Below are positions 16,260 to 25,777 of a stretch of DNA of 64,000 bases, in pieces. The notes under the pieces are model-generated. The model was given only the letters and a program-made list of their open reading frames with translations. It made no database searches and was not told where the DNA came from. The stretch's first letter is position 1, and each line of letters starts with the position of its first letter. The position numbers were made by a program, and so were the translations under genes. The stretch is from Antarctobacter heliothermus (GTDB lineage: Bacteria > Pseudomonadota > Alphaproteobacteria > Rhodobacterales > Rhodobacteraceae), in the NCBI RefSeq assembly GCF_900188425.1, contig NZ_FZON01000005.1:62001-126000 (forward strand), given 5' to 3'.

Positions 16260-16289
16260 TGATCCGTCAGACGGCACCCGGCGTATCAG
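16260..16289 (+). promoter_or_regulatory. Putative ECF (RpoE/ECF11-type) promoter of rpoHII
   Basis: TGATCC at 16260-16265, an 18-base spacer, and TATCAG at 16284-16289, about 49 bases upstream of the rpoHII start codon. The -35 matches the TGATCC element described for Rhodobacter RpoE, which activates rpoHII during singlet-oxygen stress; the -10 only partly matches TAWGCK. Supported by motif and gene context only. Confidence 0.5.
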
Positions 16290-16337
16290 GTACAATGCCC
16301 CAGACCCGAGGGGGCCAAGATCACCAGGGGAACGAAA

Positions 16338-17216
16338 ATGGCACTTGATACTTTCAATGACCAGAGCATGTCGCGTCGGGCCATGAAGGCCGAGTTGCTG
16401 GACGCGGAGACGGAATTGCGTCTGGCCTATGCTTGGCGCGATGACCGCGACGAACAGGCGCTGCACAGGTTGATCCATGCCTATATGCGGCTGGCGATCT
16501 CGATGGCGTCAAAGTTCAAGCGGTACGGCGCGCCTATGAACGACCTGATCCAAGAGGCTGGCCTGGGCCTGATGAAGGCGGCAGACAAGTTTGACCCGGA
16601 TCGCGGCGTGCGCTTTTCGACCTACGCGGTGTGGTGGATCAAGGCATCCATCCAGGACTATGTGATGCGCAACTGGTCGATGGTGCGGACCGGATCAACC
16701 TCTTCGCAGAAATCGCTGTTCTTCAACATGCGCCGGGTTCAGGCCCGGATAGAGCGCGAGGCGGCGGCCTCGGGGCAGGAACTGGACGGACATCAGCTGC
16801 GCCACAAGATCGCTACCGAGATCGGCGTGCCGATGCGTGACGTCGAGATGATGTCGGGGCGGTTGTCGGGGTCGGATTTTTCGTTGAATGCCACCCAGTC
16901 TGCCGAGGATGAGGGGCGCGAGTGGATCGATACGATCGAGGATGACGGTGCGCAGGCGTCGGAGATTGTCGAGGACACCCATGACCGCGAACAGTTGCGC
17001 GATTGGCTGGTTCAGGCGATGGGATCGCTGAATGATCGCGAGAGGTTTATCGTGCGCGAACGCAAGTTGCGGGACGAAACCCGGACGCTTGAATCGCTGG
17101 GCGATGAACTGGGCCTGTCGAAAGAGCGGGTGCGACAGTTGGAGGCCGCTGCCTTTGGCAAGATGCGCAAAGCCCTTGAGGCGCAGAGCGGAGAAGTGCA
17201 TCACTTTCTCGCATGA
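16338..17216 (+). CDS. rpoH: RNA polymerase sigma-32 factor, RpoHII type
   Basis: Alternative sigma factor directing core polymerase to heat-shock and oxidative-stress promoters. The 292-residue protein has region 2 (about 40-110: YMRLAISMASKFKRYGAPMN, then DLIQEAGLGLMKA and RFSTYAVWWIKASIQDY, the -10-binding helix) and region 4 (about 225-280: LGDELGLSKERVRQLEAAAF, the -35-binding helix-turn-helix). The RpoH box is present as KSLFFNMRR. Sequence features (short N-terminus, MALDTFNDQ start) suit the RpoHII paralogue of Rhodobacteraceae. A good AGGGG ribosome site precedes the ATG. The next gene overlaps its stop codon. Confidence 0.93.
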   Translation: MALDTFNDQSMSRRAMKAELLDAETELRLAYAWRDDRDEQALHRLIHAYMRLAISMASKFKRYGAPMNDLIQEAGLGLMKAADKFDPDRGVRFSTYAVWWIKASIQDYVMRNWSMVRTGSTSSQKSLFFNMRRVQARIEREAAASGQELDGHQLRHKIATEIGVPMRDVEMMSGRLSGSDFSLNATQSAEDEGREWIDTIEDDGAQASEIVEDTHDREQLRDWLVQAMGSLNDRERFIVRERKLRDETRTLESLGDELGLSKERVRQLEAAAFGKMRKALEAQSGEVHHFLA

Positions 17217-18004
17217 GAAATTTCATTTTCCCTTGCCTGATGGCTTTTGCCTCCTCTGCTGCAGCAGAGGGTTATACCGATGCCGACGTGCTGTTTCTGG
17301 GTGAGGTGCATGACAATCCTGCCCATCACCTGCGGCAGGCGCGGATCGTGGCAGAGGTGCAGCCCACGGCGGTTGTCTGGGAAATGCTGGGGCCAGAGGC
17401 TGCGGCAAAGGTAGCGCCTGAACTGATCGACAATGTGGCCGCCCTGTCGGTCGCATTGTCTTGGTCTGACAGCGGTTGGCCGGATTTCTCGATGTATTAT
17501 CCGATTTTTGCGGCGTCGCCGGATGCCCGGCATTTTGGCGCGCAACTGTCGCGGGAAGAGGCGCGTGCCGTCATGGGGCAAGGCGTGGCCGAGATTTTTG
17601 GTGCCGACGCCGCAGTGTTCGGTTTGGATGCCCCCTTGGCCAAGGATCAGCAGGCGCAGCGTGAAGCGTTGCAGATGGCGGCGCATTGCGATGCGTTGCC
17701 ATTTGAAATGTTGCCAATAATGGTCGATATCCAAAGGTTGCGCGACGCCGAACTGGCAGCGGCGACGTTGTCGGCCTTGCAAGAGACCGGCGGGCCGGTA
17801 GTGGTGATCACAGGCAACGGACATGCGCGCAAGGATTGGGGGGCGACTTATCTGTTCTTGCAAGCCGCGCCGGATGTATCGGTTTTTGCCCTGGGGCAGG
17901 GAGAAGTCGGGCGTAGCCCACCCGAAGGGGGATTCGATCTGATAGAGGCGGTCGCGTCCGCCGTGGACCGAGGCGATCCCTGCGATGCGTTCCGAAAAAA
18001 TTGA
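17213..18004 (+). CDS. ChaN-like haem-binding/TIKI-superfamily secreted protein
   Basis: A 263-residue protein with a short signal peptide (MRNFIFPCLMAFASSAAAEG). The Tiki/EreA/ChaN superfamily motifs are visible: VLFLGEVHDNPAHH near residue 28 and VVITGNGHARKDWG near 200, the two Glu/His-bearing motifs. ChaN in Campylobacter binds haem and is tied to iron uptake; here the function is inferred from family only. The ATG overlaps the rpoHII stop (ATGA), so the protein is probably made with the sigma factor and may belong to the stress response. Confidence 0.82.
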   Translation: MRNFIFPCLMAFASSAAAEGYTDADVLFLGEVHDNPAHHLRQARIVAEVQPTAVVWEMLGPEAAAKVAPELIDNVAALSVALSWSDSGWPDFSMYYPIFAASPDARHFGAQLSREEARAVMGQGVAEIFGADAAVFGLDAPLAKDQQAQREALQMAAHCDALPFEMLPIMVDIQRLRDAELAAATLSALQETGGPVVVITGNGHARKDWGATYLFLQAAPDVSVFALGQGEVGRSPPEGGFDLIEAVASAVDRGDPCDAFRKN

Positions 18005-18135
18005 CAGTGACGGGGTTGTTCTTGGTGGCCGAGAGACCCCGGAACGGGTCTGGGGCAGGGGATCTGAGCGGGAGCCGGGTCTTGCGGACAGGCGCGGGTG
18101 CTGCATAGTGCGGACGTCTTAAATGGGGGCGCGAC

Positions 18136-19383
18136 GTGCTGGCCGGAAAACGCATTCTGCTAATCATCGGCGGCGGCATTGCCGCCTACAAATGTCTTGA
18201 CCTGATCCGACGGGTTCGAGAGCGCGGGGCGTCGGTCACTCCGGTGATGACGCGCGCGGCAGAGCAGTTCGTAACACCCTTGTCCGTCTCTGCGCTGGCG
18301 GGAGAAGAGGTGCATCGCGACCTTTTTGACCTGACCAAGGAGGCAGAGATGGGCCATATCCAGCTCAGCCGCGTGGCGGACTTGGTGCTGGTGGCCCCTG
18401 GCACCGCCGATCTGATGGCAAAGATGGCGGGTGGTCACGCCAACGATCTGGCCACAACCCTGCTGATGGCGACCGACACGCCGGTGATGATGGCACCGGC
18501 GATGAATGTGCGCATGTGGGAGCACCCGGCGACGCAGCGCAATCTTGCCACCTTGCAGGCGGATGGGGTGCGTGTGGTCGGTCCGAATGTGGGCGACATG
18601 GCCTGTGGCGAACATGGTCCGGGTCGTATGGCTGAACCGATGGAGATCATCGCCGCGATAGAGCGGTTCTTTGTCGCCGGGCCGTTGGGGGGGCGGCGTG
18701 TGCTGGTCACCTCCGGCCCCACACATGAACCGATTGACCCGGTGCGCTATATCGCCAACCGCTCATCCGGCGCGCAGGGCACCGCGATTGCCGAGGCGCT
18801 GCGCGATCTGGGGGCCGAGGTGGTTTTTGTCACCGGCCCCGCCGACGCGGCGCGGCCCCTGGGCGTTCAGGTGATCGAGGTGCAAAGCGCGCGCGAGATG
18901 CGCGAGGCTGTTCTGGCTGCATTGCCGGTCGAGGCGGGGGTTTTTGCCGCCGCCGTGGCCGATTGGCGCGTGGCCAGCGCGTCGGATGCAAAGATCAAGA
19001 AGATCGGTGGCAAGTTACCGGTACTGGAATTCGTCGAGAACCCGGACATCCTGCGCGAGGTGTCGCAAATGGATGAGGGGCGGCCCGCGCTGGTCGTGGG
19101 CTTTGCTGCCGAGACCAACGATGTGGTTGAGAATGCCACTGCCAAGCGCGCGCGCAAAGGGTGTGATTGGATTCTTGCCAATGACGTATCCCCCGCAACG
19201 GGGATCATGGGCGGGGCCGAAAATGCCGTGGTACTGATCTCTGACAAAGGCGCGGAAAGTTGGCCGCGCGCCTCCAAGCGGGCGGTGGCCGAAAAGCTGG
19301 CGGGCCGGATCGCCGAGGCGTTGGGGGCGGTCGTACGCGCGCCTGGGCCATGGGACGGTGCGCGAGGCCCGGGCGGAGAATGA
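18136..19383 (+). CDS. coaBC: Phosphopantothenoylcysteine decarboxylase / phosphopantothenate--cysteine ligase
   Basis: Bifunctional enzyme of coenzyme A synthesis. The 415-residue protein has the N-terminal flavoprotein decarboxylase CoaC ([20 protein letters not shown], the active-site region [27 protein letters not shown], and the substrate-recognition Cys in [11 protein letters not shown]). The C-terminal ligase CoaB begins [20 protein letters not shown] and includes [17 protein letters not shown] and [11 protein letters not shown]. The start is GTG. Its 3' end leads straight into dut, with almost no gap. Confidence 0.97.
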   Translation: MLAGKRILLIIGGGIAAYKCLDLIRRVRERGASVTPVMTRAAEQFVTPLSVSALAGEEVHRDLFDLTKEAEMGHIQLSRVADLVLVAPGTADLMAKMAGGHANDLATTLLMATDTPVMMAPAMNVRMWEHPATQRNLATLQADGVRVVGPNVGDMACGEHGPGRMAEPMEIIAAIERFFVAGPLGGRRVLVTSGPTHEPIDPVRYIANRSSGAQGTAIAEALRDLGAEVVFVTGPADAARPLGVQVIEVQSAREMREAVLAALPVEAGVFAAAVADWRVASASDAKIKKIGGKLPVLEFVENPDILREVSQMDEGRPALVVGFAAETNDVVENATAKRARKGCDWILANDVSPATGIMGGAENAVVLISDKGAESWPRASKRAVAEKLAGRIAEALGAVVRAPGPWDGARGPGGE

Positions 19384-19387
19384 GCAT

Positions 19388-19858
19388 TTGACCCAAGAAG
19401 AAGCACAGGTCGCGATTGCCTTTGAGTGGGAAGACGCGGCGGACAGGGCGCTGGGCCTGCCTGTCTATGCCACGGCAGGGGCGGCGGGCGCGGATCTGCG
19501 CGCCAACCTGCCCGACCGGGGGCAACTAATGCTGGTGCCGGGGGCGCGGGCGCTGGTGCCGACGGGGCTGCGGATTGCCATTCCGGACGGGTTCGAGGTG
19601 CAGGTGCGGCCTCGGTCCGGATTGGCGTTGAAACACGGGATTACGTTGCCGAATGCGCCGGGGACGATTGACAGCGACTATCGCGGGCCGCTGGGGGTGA
19701 TTGTCATGAACGCCGGCAATGAGGCGTTTGTGATCCACCACGGCGACCGGATTGCGCAGATGGTGGTGGCCCCGGTGGTGCGGGCGCTGTTCCAAGAGGG
19801 CGCTTTGGAGGACACGGCGCGCGGAACGGGCGGCTTTGGCTCGACGGGGCGCGGCTGA
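19388..19858 (+). CDS. dut: Deoxyuridine 5'-triphosphate nucleotidohydrolase (dUTPase)
   Basis: Hydrolyses dUTP to dUMP, keeping uracil out of DNA and feeding thymidylate synthesis. The 156-residue protein has the five trimeric dUTPase motifs: [43 protein letters not shown] and a C-terminal GTGGFGSTG arm. I prefer the TTG at 19388, which has GGAG nine bases upstream; a GTG at 19358 inside coaBC is the alternative and would add ten residues. It sits between coaBC and the MoeB-like gene, with stop/start overlap TGATG downstream, indicating one operon. Confidence 0.95.
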   Translation: MTQEEAQVAIAFEWEDAADRALGLPVYATAGAAGADLRANLPDRGQLMLVPGARALVPTGLRIAIPDGFEVQVRPRSGLALKHGITLPNAPGTIDSDYRGPLGVIVMNAGNEAFVIHHGDRIAQMVVAPVVRALFQEGALEDTARGTGGFGSTGRG

Positions 19859-20949
19859 TGCTGTTGGTTTTAGGGCTTGCCACGGTGATCTGGGCGATTG
19901 GCCACCTGATGAAGGTGCCGCGCAGCGCGCGGTTTTACATGCTGGGGCTGCTGTATGTCGTCGTCCTGATTGTGCAGGTTGTACTGCCAGTGGGGCACCC
20001 CTTGCGTGAGGCGACAGGCGGCGGGGCAGCGGGATGGCTGATCTTGGGCGGGCTTGCCGCATTGGGGTTTGGCTATGCGTTGGTCCTGCGTCGGGTCAAG
20101 GCGCGGGTGCGGGACAAGGAAACGCATGATGCGCCGCAACCGGACGCGGGCAAGTTCCGCGACGGTGAGCTGGAGCGTTACGCCCGCCATATCGTGCTGC
20201 GGGAACTGGGCGGTCCGGGTCAGAAGCGTTTGAAACAGGCAAAGGTGCTGGTGGTGGGGGCCGGGGGGTTAGGCTCGCCGGTGTTGTTGTATCTGGCTGG
20301 GGCAGGTGTCGGCACGGTGGGCGTGATCGACGATGACGTGGTCGACAGCGGCAACTTGCAGCGACAAGTGATCCATACGGATGCGCGGATCGGGATGCCC
20401 AAGGTGTTTTCCGCGCAGACCGCGATGGAGGCACTGAACCCCTACCTTGAGGTGCGCCCCTATAAACGGCGACTGACCGAGGAGGTTGTGGCTGATTTGC
20501 TGGCCGATTACGACGTGGTGCTGGACGGGACCGACAATTTCGACACGCGCTACCTTGTGAACCGCGCCTGTGTGGCGGCAGGCAAACCGCTGATTTCAGG
20601 CGCGCTCAGCCAGTGGGAGGGGCAAGTGTCGGTGTTTGACCCGGCGCAGTCCGGTCCCTGCTATCAATGCATCTTTCCCGAGGCCCCGGCCGCGCATCTG
20701 GCGCCGAGTTGCGCCGAGGCGGGTGTTTTAGGGCCATTGCCCGGCGTGATCGGCACCATGATGGCGGTGGAATGCATCAAGCTGATCGCCGGTGCCGGGG
20801 CTGTCCTGCGGGGGGAGATGTTGATTTATGACGCGCTTTGGGGCGAGACCCGCAAGATCCGGCTGAAGCGCCGCGAGGATTGCCCGGTTTGCGGCACGGG
20901 CCACATGAAATCGACCGCCGCGATTGAAGCAGGCGGTCCCGACGCCTAG
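19858..20949 (+). CDS. Membrane-anchored MoeB/ThiF-family adenylyltransferase
   Basis: A 363-residue E1-like enzyme that adenylates the C-terminal Gly of a small sulfur carrier (MoaD or ThiS type). Residues 1-85 contain three hydrophobic segments not found in E. coli MoeB. From about 100 the standard domain follows: YARHIVLRELGGPGQKRL, the nucleotide loop VLVVGAGGLGSPVL, DDDVVDSGNLQRQ, the substrate-site DGTDNFDTRYLVN, two zinc Cys pairs (CYQC and CPVC), and the SCAEAGVLGPLPG loop with the cysteine position. The enzyme should act at the inner membrane. It shares one base with dut. Moco or thiamine pathway cannot be decided. Confidence 0.88.
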   Translation: MLLVLGLATVIWAIGHLMKVPRSARFYMLGLLYVVVLIVQVVLPVGHPLREATGGGAAGWLILGGLAALGFGYALVLRRVKARVRDKETHDAPQPDAGKFRDGELERYARHIVLRELGGPGQKRLKQAKVLVVGAGGLGSPVLLYLAGAGVGTVGVIDDDVVDSGNLQRQVIHTDARIGMPKVFSAQTAMEALNPYLEVRPYKRRLTEEVVADLLADYDVVLDGTDNFDTRYLVNRACVAAGKPLISGALSQWEGQVSVFDPAQSGPCYQCIFPEAPAAHLAPSCAEAGVLGPLPGVIGTMMAVECIKLIAGAGAVLRGEMLIYDALWGETRKIRLKRREDCPVCGTGHMKSTAAIEAGGPDA

Positions 20950-20976
20950 CTAAACGGCGACACACAGGAGACTTCC

Positions 20977-22998
20977 ATGACCAACCCGTTGCTTTCCGAC
21001 TGGCAGACGCCGTTCGGCATTGCCCCCTTTGCCGAGATTTCTGATGATGATTTCGCCCCGGCGCTGGACGAGGCGCTGACGTTCCACATGGCCGAGATCG
21101 AGGCGATAGCCAACAACCCCGAGGCGGCGACATTTGCCAATACCATCGAGGCGATGGAAGGATCGGGCGAGGCGCTGGACAAGGTGTTGGGCGTGTTTTT
21201 CAACCTCTCCGGGGCGGACAGCAACGACAAGCGTCAAGAGCTGCAACGCGATTTCAGCCCGAAACTGTCGGCGCATTCCTCTGCGATCTATGCAAACGCG
21301 GCGCTGTTCGGGCGCATTCAGGATCTGTGGGACCGGCGGGAAGCTTTGGACCTGAATGAGGAAGAGACGCGGGTTTTATACCTGACGCACCGCGGCTTTG
21401 TCCGGGCCGGTGCCGCGCTGGAGGGCGATGAGGCGGACCGGATGACGGCGGTCAAATCGCGGCTGGCGGTTCTGGGGACGGAGTTCACGCAGAACCTGCT
21501 CAAGGATGAATCTGCCTGGTCGATGGCGCTGTCCGAGGCAGATCTGGTGGGATTGCCAGAGTTCGTCGTGGATACGGCGCGTTCCGCTGGTGAGGCCGCA
21601 GGGGCGGACGGGCCGGTGGTGACCCTGTCGCGGTCCTTGATCGTGCCGTTTCTGCAATTCTCCCCGCGCCGCGACCTGCGCGAAAAGGCGTGGCGGGCCT
21701 GGGTGATGCGGGGCGAAAACGGCGGGAAGACAGACAATCGCGGGATAGCCGCCGAGGTTCTGGGCCTGCGCGCGGAGCGGGCACAGTTGTTGGGCTATGC
21801 GGATTTCGCGTCCTACAAGCTGGAGACGGAAATGGCGGGCACGCCTGACAAGGTGCGCGAGCTGTTGATGGCGGTTTGGGAACCTGCCAAGGCAGCGGCC
21901 GAGCGGGACGCCGCCGAGGTCGAGGCGTTGCTGCGCGCTGACGGGATCGACGGGCCGGTGGAGCCTTGGGACTGGCGTTATTACGCGGAAAAACGGCGCA
22001 AGGCGCAGCACGATCTGGATGAGGCAGAGCTGAAGCCCTACCTGCAACTGGACCGGATGATCGAGGCCGCATTTGCCTGCGCCAACCGGCTGTTCGGATT
22101 GGAGTTCAACGCGTTGGACGTGCCGATGTACCACCCCGACTGCAAGGCGTGGGAAGTGACACGCGGCGGCACACATGTAGCGGTGTTCATCGGGGACTAT
22201 TTCGCGCGGTCCTCAAAACGGTCGGGAGCCTGGTGTTCCGCGTTCCAGTCACAGGCAAAGCGCCCGGTGGAAAAAGCGCCGATCGTGGTCAATGTCTGCA
22301 ACTTTGCCAAGCCGTCAGCGGGCAAGCCTGCGCTGTTGTCCTATGACGACGCGCGCACGCTGTTCCACGAATTTGGCCATGCGTTGCACCAGATGTTGTC
22401 GGATGTGGAATTCGGTTCGGTGTCTGGCACATCGGTGGCGCGCGACTTTGTCGAACTGCCCTCACAACTGTACGAACACTGGCTGGAAGTACCGGAGGTG
22501 TTGGCCGAATTTGCGACCCATGCGGACACCGGCGAGGCCATCCCGGAGGTTTTGCTGACCAAGGTTCTGTCGGCGGCGACCTTCGACATGGGGTTTCAGA
22601 CGGTCGAATACATTGGCTCGGCGCTGGTGGATCTGGAGTTCCATTCCGGTACGCCTCCCGCCGATCCGATGCAGAAACAGGCAGAGGTGCTGGAAGGCAT
22701 CGGGATGCCGCGTGCTATCACCATGCGCCATGCGACGCCGCATTTTGCCCATGTCTTTGCCGGGGACGGCTATTCGTCGGGTTATTACAGCTACATGTGG
22801 TCCGAGGTGATGGACGCGGATGCCTTTGAGGCCTTTGAGGAGGCGGGCGGCGCGTTTGACCCCGAGACGGCGCAAAAGCTGGAACAGTTCATCCTGTCGA
22901 AAGGCGGATCTGCGGAGGCTGAAGAGCTGTACATGGCATTCCGGGGCCGGATGCCGGGGGTTGACGCGCTGTTGAAGGGGCGCGGTCTGGCCGCCTGA
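20977..22998 (+). CDS. M3-family oligopeptidase (Dcp/oligopeptidase A type)
   Basis: A 673-residue zinc metallopeptidase that degrades short peptides in the cytoplasm. The active site is FHEFGHALHQML near residue 465 (HEXXH), followed by the third ligand in RDFVELPSQLYEHW, as in thimet-type M3 enzymes. The length and the N-terminal PLLSDWQTPFGIAPF match the peptidyl-dipeptidase Dcp/PrlC group. No signal peptide. A good CAGGAG ribosome site precedes the ATG. It ends at a composite hairpin facing the convergent TraB-family gene. Confidence 0.93.
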   Translation: MTNPLLSDWQTPFGIAPFAEISDDDFAPALDEALTFHMAEIEAIANNPEAATFANTIEAMEGSGEALDKVLGVFFNLSGADSNDKRQELQRDFSPKLSAHSSAIYANAALFGRIQDLWDRREALDLNEEETRVLYLTHRGFVRAGAALEGDEADRMTAVKSRLAVLGTEFTQNLLKDESAWSMALSEADLVGLPEFVVDTARSAGEAAGADGPVVTLSRSLIVPFLQFSPRRDLREKAWRAWVMRGENGGKTDNRGIAAEVLGLRAERAQLLGYADFASYKLETEMAGTPDKVRELLMAVWEPAKAAAERDAAEVEALLRADGIDGPVEPWDWRYYAEKRRKAQHDLDEAELKPYLQLDRMIEAAFACANRLFGLEFNALDVPMYHPDCKAWEVTRGGTHVAVFIGDYFARSSKRSGAWCSAFQSQAKRPVEKAPIVVNVCNFAKPSAGKPALLSYDDARTLFHEFGHALHQMLSDVEFGSVSGTSVARDFVELPSQLYEHWLEVPEVLAEFATHADTGEAIPEVLLTKVLSAATFDMGFQTVEYIGSALVDLEFHSGTPPADPMQKQAEVLEGIGMPRAITMRHATPHFAHVFAGDGYSSGYYSYMWSEVMDADAFEAFEEAGGAFDPETAQKLEQFILSKGGSAEAEELYMAFRGRMPGVDALLKGRGLAA

Positions 22999-23005
22999 AT
23001 GTCAG

Positions 23006-23070
23006 CCGGGGACGGCAACGGCGCTCGTCCGGGCCCTTGGCCCGAACATCGCCCCGCCCACCGTCCCCGG
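23006..23070. terminator. Nested hairpin between convergent genes
   Basis: A 10-base inverted repeat (CCGGGGACGG at 23006 and its complement ending at 23070) encloses an inner hairpin (CGGGCC-CTT-GGCCCG, 23030-23044). It lies between the stop codons of the M3 peptidase and the TraB-family gene. There is no strong T-run, so termination is likely but not certain. Confidence 0.45.
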
Positions 23071-23098
23071 CAATTTGGTACTTGCCAGACAGGGCTGC

Positions 23099-24091
23099 TC
23101 AGAACGGCAGGCGTTCGAGGGTAAAACCCTCATCCGCCAGCAGTTGCAATACCCCTTCGTGTCCGGCCAGATGCGCCGCGCCAAAGGCCGCCACGACATA
23201 GCCATCGGTCTCCTCCAGCGCATCCTCCAGCACCGGAATCCAGGCGCGGTTGCGGCTGGAGATCAACGCCTCATCCAGCGCGCGAAAGACGCGTTTGTTC
23301 TCGGCTTCGCTCAGGGGGGTCAGACGGGGCGACAGCACCTCAAGCACCACCTGGCTGGCGCCGTGATCCTCTGCGAAATAGGCTGTCAGCATGGTTTCAA
23401 ACAGGTCCTCGCCGTCCTCGGGGGCACTGAGCGCAGAGCGCACCATGAGCATCTGAGTCTCGAACGGCATGTCGGCAAAGGCTTTGAACCCGGTCTCATA
23501 CGGTTCAAGCGAGCGTGCGGGAACGCCTGCCGCCACGGCGTGACGTTCAAGCCGCGCGTCCAGGCCGTCTGCCTCGGCCAGTTGCTCTTTCATGCAGGAC
23601 GGGATCGCCAGCAGGATCGAGACATACCACGGCCGCATCTTGGCCCCCATGAACGGCGGCACGCCGCGCTGCCGCATGGCATCGGCCAGCATTTGCCATT
23701 CCGCCTCTGGCAAGAGGTCGGGCAGCGTTTTGTCTGGCAACAGCAGTATGTCCATGCGGGTGGCCAGCGCCGTCTCCAGTGCGGCTTTTTCGTCGGCAGC
23801 CATTTCCAGCAACAGCAGGCCCGCGCCCTCGACCAGTGGGGTCAGACGGGATGTCGGGCCGTCCAGGCGCGGCTCTCCCAGGTGCATGGTGCCAACCAGG
23901 TGCAGGACCGCGTCGCCCCGCGTGGCGCGCCAGTGGTTGCCGGAGGCATAGGGCAGGTCGGCAAGGCGCGTGTCCAGTTCTGCCCGTTCGGCGGTGGTCA
24001 GCGTGGGGGTCAGGCTTTGCCCGTCGCAGGCGGCGTGCAGCGGTCCGGCCATCAGGCCGAGGAAGGTCAGGGCAAGGAAGATCGGTCGCAT
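23099..24091 (-). CDS. TraB/GumN family secreted protein
   Basis: A 330-residue protein with a signal peptide (MRPIFLALTFLGLMAGPLHA, cleavage before ACDG). The family's motifs are the N-terminal HLVGTMHLGEPRL and the C-terminal VVAAFGAAHLAGHEGVL, which supply the conserved His/Glu residues of the TIKI-like fold. MRPWYVSILLAIPSCMKEQL lies in between. Members are suspected metalloproteases or ligand-binding proteins; no activity can be assigned. It is transcribed alone, divergent from the DUF2161 gene. Confidence 0.85.
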   Translation of the reverse strand: MRPIFLALTFLGLMAGPLHAACDGQSLTPTLTTAERAELDTRLADLPYASGNHWRATRGDAVLHLVGTMHLGEPRLDGPTSRLTPLVEGAGLLLLEMAADEKAALETALATRMDILLLPDKTLPDLLPEAEWQMLADAMRQRGVPPFMGAKMRPWYVSILLAIPSCMKEQLAEADGLDARLERHAVAAGVPARSLEPYETGFKAFADMPFETQMLMVRSALSAPEDGEDLFETMLTAYFAEDHGASQVVLEVLSPRLTPLSEAENKRVFRALDEALISSRNRAWIPVLEDALEETDGYVVAAFGAAHLAGHEGVLQLLADEGFTLERLPF

Positions 24092-24175
24092 GGCGGGCCT
24101 TTCTTGAGGGGTGTCTTTTCATAGTCGGCATCGCCGGTTCTGGACAAGGGCGCGCAGGCTGGTGAGACTGCGCAA

Positions 24176-24847
24176 ATGGAGCGGGAAAGCGATTTGTATG
24201 CGCCGGTCAAGGCGTTGCTGGTGGCGCAAGGCTATGAGGTCAAGGGCGAGGTCGGCGCCGCCGATCTGGTGGCTGTGCGCGGGGACGAACCGCCGGTGAT
24301 TGTCGAACTGAAACTGCGGATCACCCTGTCGCTGTTTCATCAGGCTTGCGCGCGGTTAGGCGTGACCGATTTTGTCTATATCGCCGTGCCTCGACCCGCC
24401 GGGCGCACGGCACGGCGCGCGTTGAAGGACAACCTGTCGCTGTGTCGGCGGTTGGGTCTGGGGTTCATCACCGTGCGCGCCGACGGGACGGTTGAGGTGA
24501 TGTGCGATCCCGGCCCCTATGCGCCAAGGCGATCCAAGGCAAAGGCGGTCAAACTGTTGCGCGAGTTTTCGCGGCTCCGGGGCGACCCCAACGATGGCGG
24601 GGCGACCCGCCACGGGATTGTCACCGGCTACCGGCAGGATGCGCTGGCCTGTGCGGCGCATCTGGCAGAGGCGGGACGGTGCCGGGGGCGCGATGTGGCG
24701 GCGGCCACGGGTGTGGCCCAAGCCACGCGGATCATGCGCGACAACCACTATGGTTGGTTCGACAAGGTCGGGACCGGGATTTATGCGTTGACCAAGGATG
24801 GTCACAAGGCGCTAACCCATTGGGCCTATAGCTGGGAGCCGCGCTGA
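24176..24847 (+). CDS. DUF2161 family protein (PD-(D/E)XK-type nuclease-like)
   Basis: A 223-residue protein matching the DUF2161 family pattern: ESDLYAPVKALLVAQGYEVK at the start, then GAADLVAVRG and PVIVELKLRIT, which together form the D...ExK core of PD-(D/E)XK phosphodiesterases. A C-terminal winged-helix-like half (HGIVTGYRQDALACAAHL, then RGRDVAAATGVAQATRIMRDN and WFDKVGTGIYALT) follows. Nuclease activity is predicted, not shown. It ends 3 bases from the convergent sulfotransferase gene. Confidence 0.82.
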   Translation: MERESDLYAPVKALLVAQGYEVKGEVGAADLVAVRGDEPPVIVELKLRITLSLFHQACARLGVTDFVYIAVPRPAGRTARRALKDNLSLCRRLGLGFITVRADGTVEVMCDPGPYAPRRSKAKAVKLLREFSRLRGDPNDGGATRHGIVTGYRQDALACAAHLAEAGRCRGRDVAAATGVAQATRIMRDNHYGWFDKVGTGIYALTKDGHKALTHWAYSWEPR

Positions 24848-24850
24848 CGC

Positions 24851-25723
24851 TCAGGCGCTTCCCCATTCCAGCCAGCGCCGGTCCTCTGGCGACAGCGCGG
24901 CGGCCATGCGTGCGTCATAAGCTGCAAGGTCTTCGGGCGAAAGTTTGCCTTCCCATTTATTCGATGACGCGGTGTTGAAGAACTCTGCGTCGTTGCGCCA
25001 GAATTCCTGTCCGGCGGAGGGGGTAAAGCGGTGGGCGTTGGACTTCATGCTGTCAAAGGTTGCGGCATCGGCGATTGCGTCCAGCAGCGCCTGTGGGTGG
25101 TCGATGCCGACGTGTTTTGCGATGCGGGCGACGGTGCGGGGCAAATCGCGGGTCATGTCGGCGTAGTGCAGGCGCAGGATGTTCTCTCGGGGCTCTCGTG
25201 CCAGGGTCTCGCGGTAGTGGGTCAGGATGAATTCAAGGCTGACGGCGTCGATGTGATCGCCGTCGAGGAACAGCCGGAACCCTCTGGACAGGTCGTCCGG
25301 GAAAAGGTCGGCTGCAAAATCGACGGACATGTTGGCGACGTGTTTGCGGTACGAAAAATGCACGTCGATCGGGTGCCGGTAGACGGTGATGTACCGCATC
25401 TGCGGCCAGTAGGGGACGCCGTCAAAGGGGGTGTGGGTCTTGACCTGACGGCGGTGGTCCTGTGCCTCCAGCCGGGCCATGACCTCGGCGACATCGCGGA
25501 TGCAGATGTCGACCCACGGCGATTTCATCGAGGTTTTTGCGTCGACCAGAGGATCCCCGGCGATCAGCATCGCAAGGATGCCCTGGGTCCATGTGGTGCC
25601 GCATTTGGGCGGCGTCGAGACGACGATATCGCCATCGCGCGGGGTGAAGGCGCCCCATCGGCGCGAGTCGGTGAGCGTATCCTTGTAGTCACGCAAGGCC
25701 GGTTCGGGTGGGGCGGCGGTCAT
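24851..25723 (-). CDS. Sulfotransferase-domain protein
   Basis: A 290-residue PAPS-dependent sulfotransferase of the aryl/alkyl (type 1) group. The 5'-phosphosulfate loop is PPKCGTTWTQGIL near residue 38 and the 3'-phosphate segment lies around YITVYRHPIDVHFSY near 113. A late FWRNDAEFFNTASSNKWEGK replaces the usual RKG.vGDWKn motif only loosely. No signal peptide, so it is likely cytosolic. The acceptor substrate is unknown. It stands alone; the neighbours give no pathway. Confidence 0.85.
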   Translation of the reverse strand: MTAAPPEPALRDYKDTLTDSRRWGAFTPRDGDIVVSTPPKCGTTWTQGILAMLIAGDPLVDAKTSMKSPWVDICIRDVAEVMARLEAQDHRRQVKTHTPFDGVPYWPQMRYITVYRHPIDVHFSYRKHVANMSVDFAADLFPDDLSRGFRLFLDGDHIDAVSLEFILTHYRETLAREPRENILRLHYADMTRDLPRTVARIAKHVGIDHPQALLDAIADAATFDSMKSNAHRFTPSAGQEFWRNDAEFFNTASSNKWEGKLSPEDLAAYDARMAAALSPEDRRWLEWGSA

Positions 25724-25777
25724 GGTGAGGGGCTTTCTGCTGCGACCCCTCAGAGTGCGCGCTCAGGTGCCGCTGCG

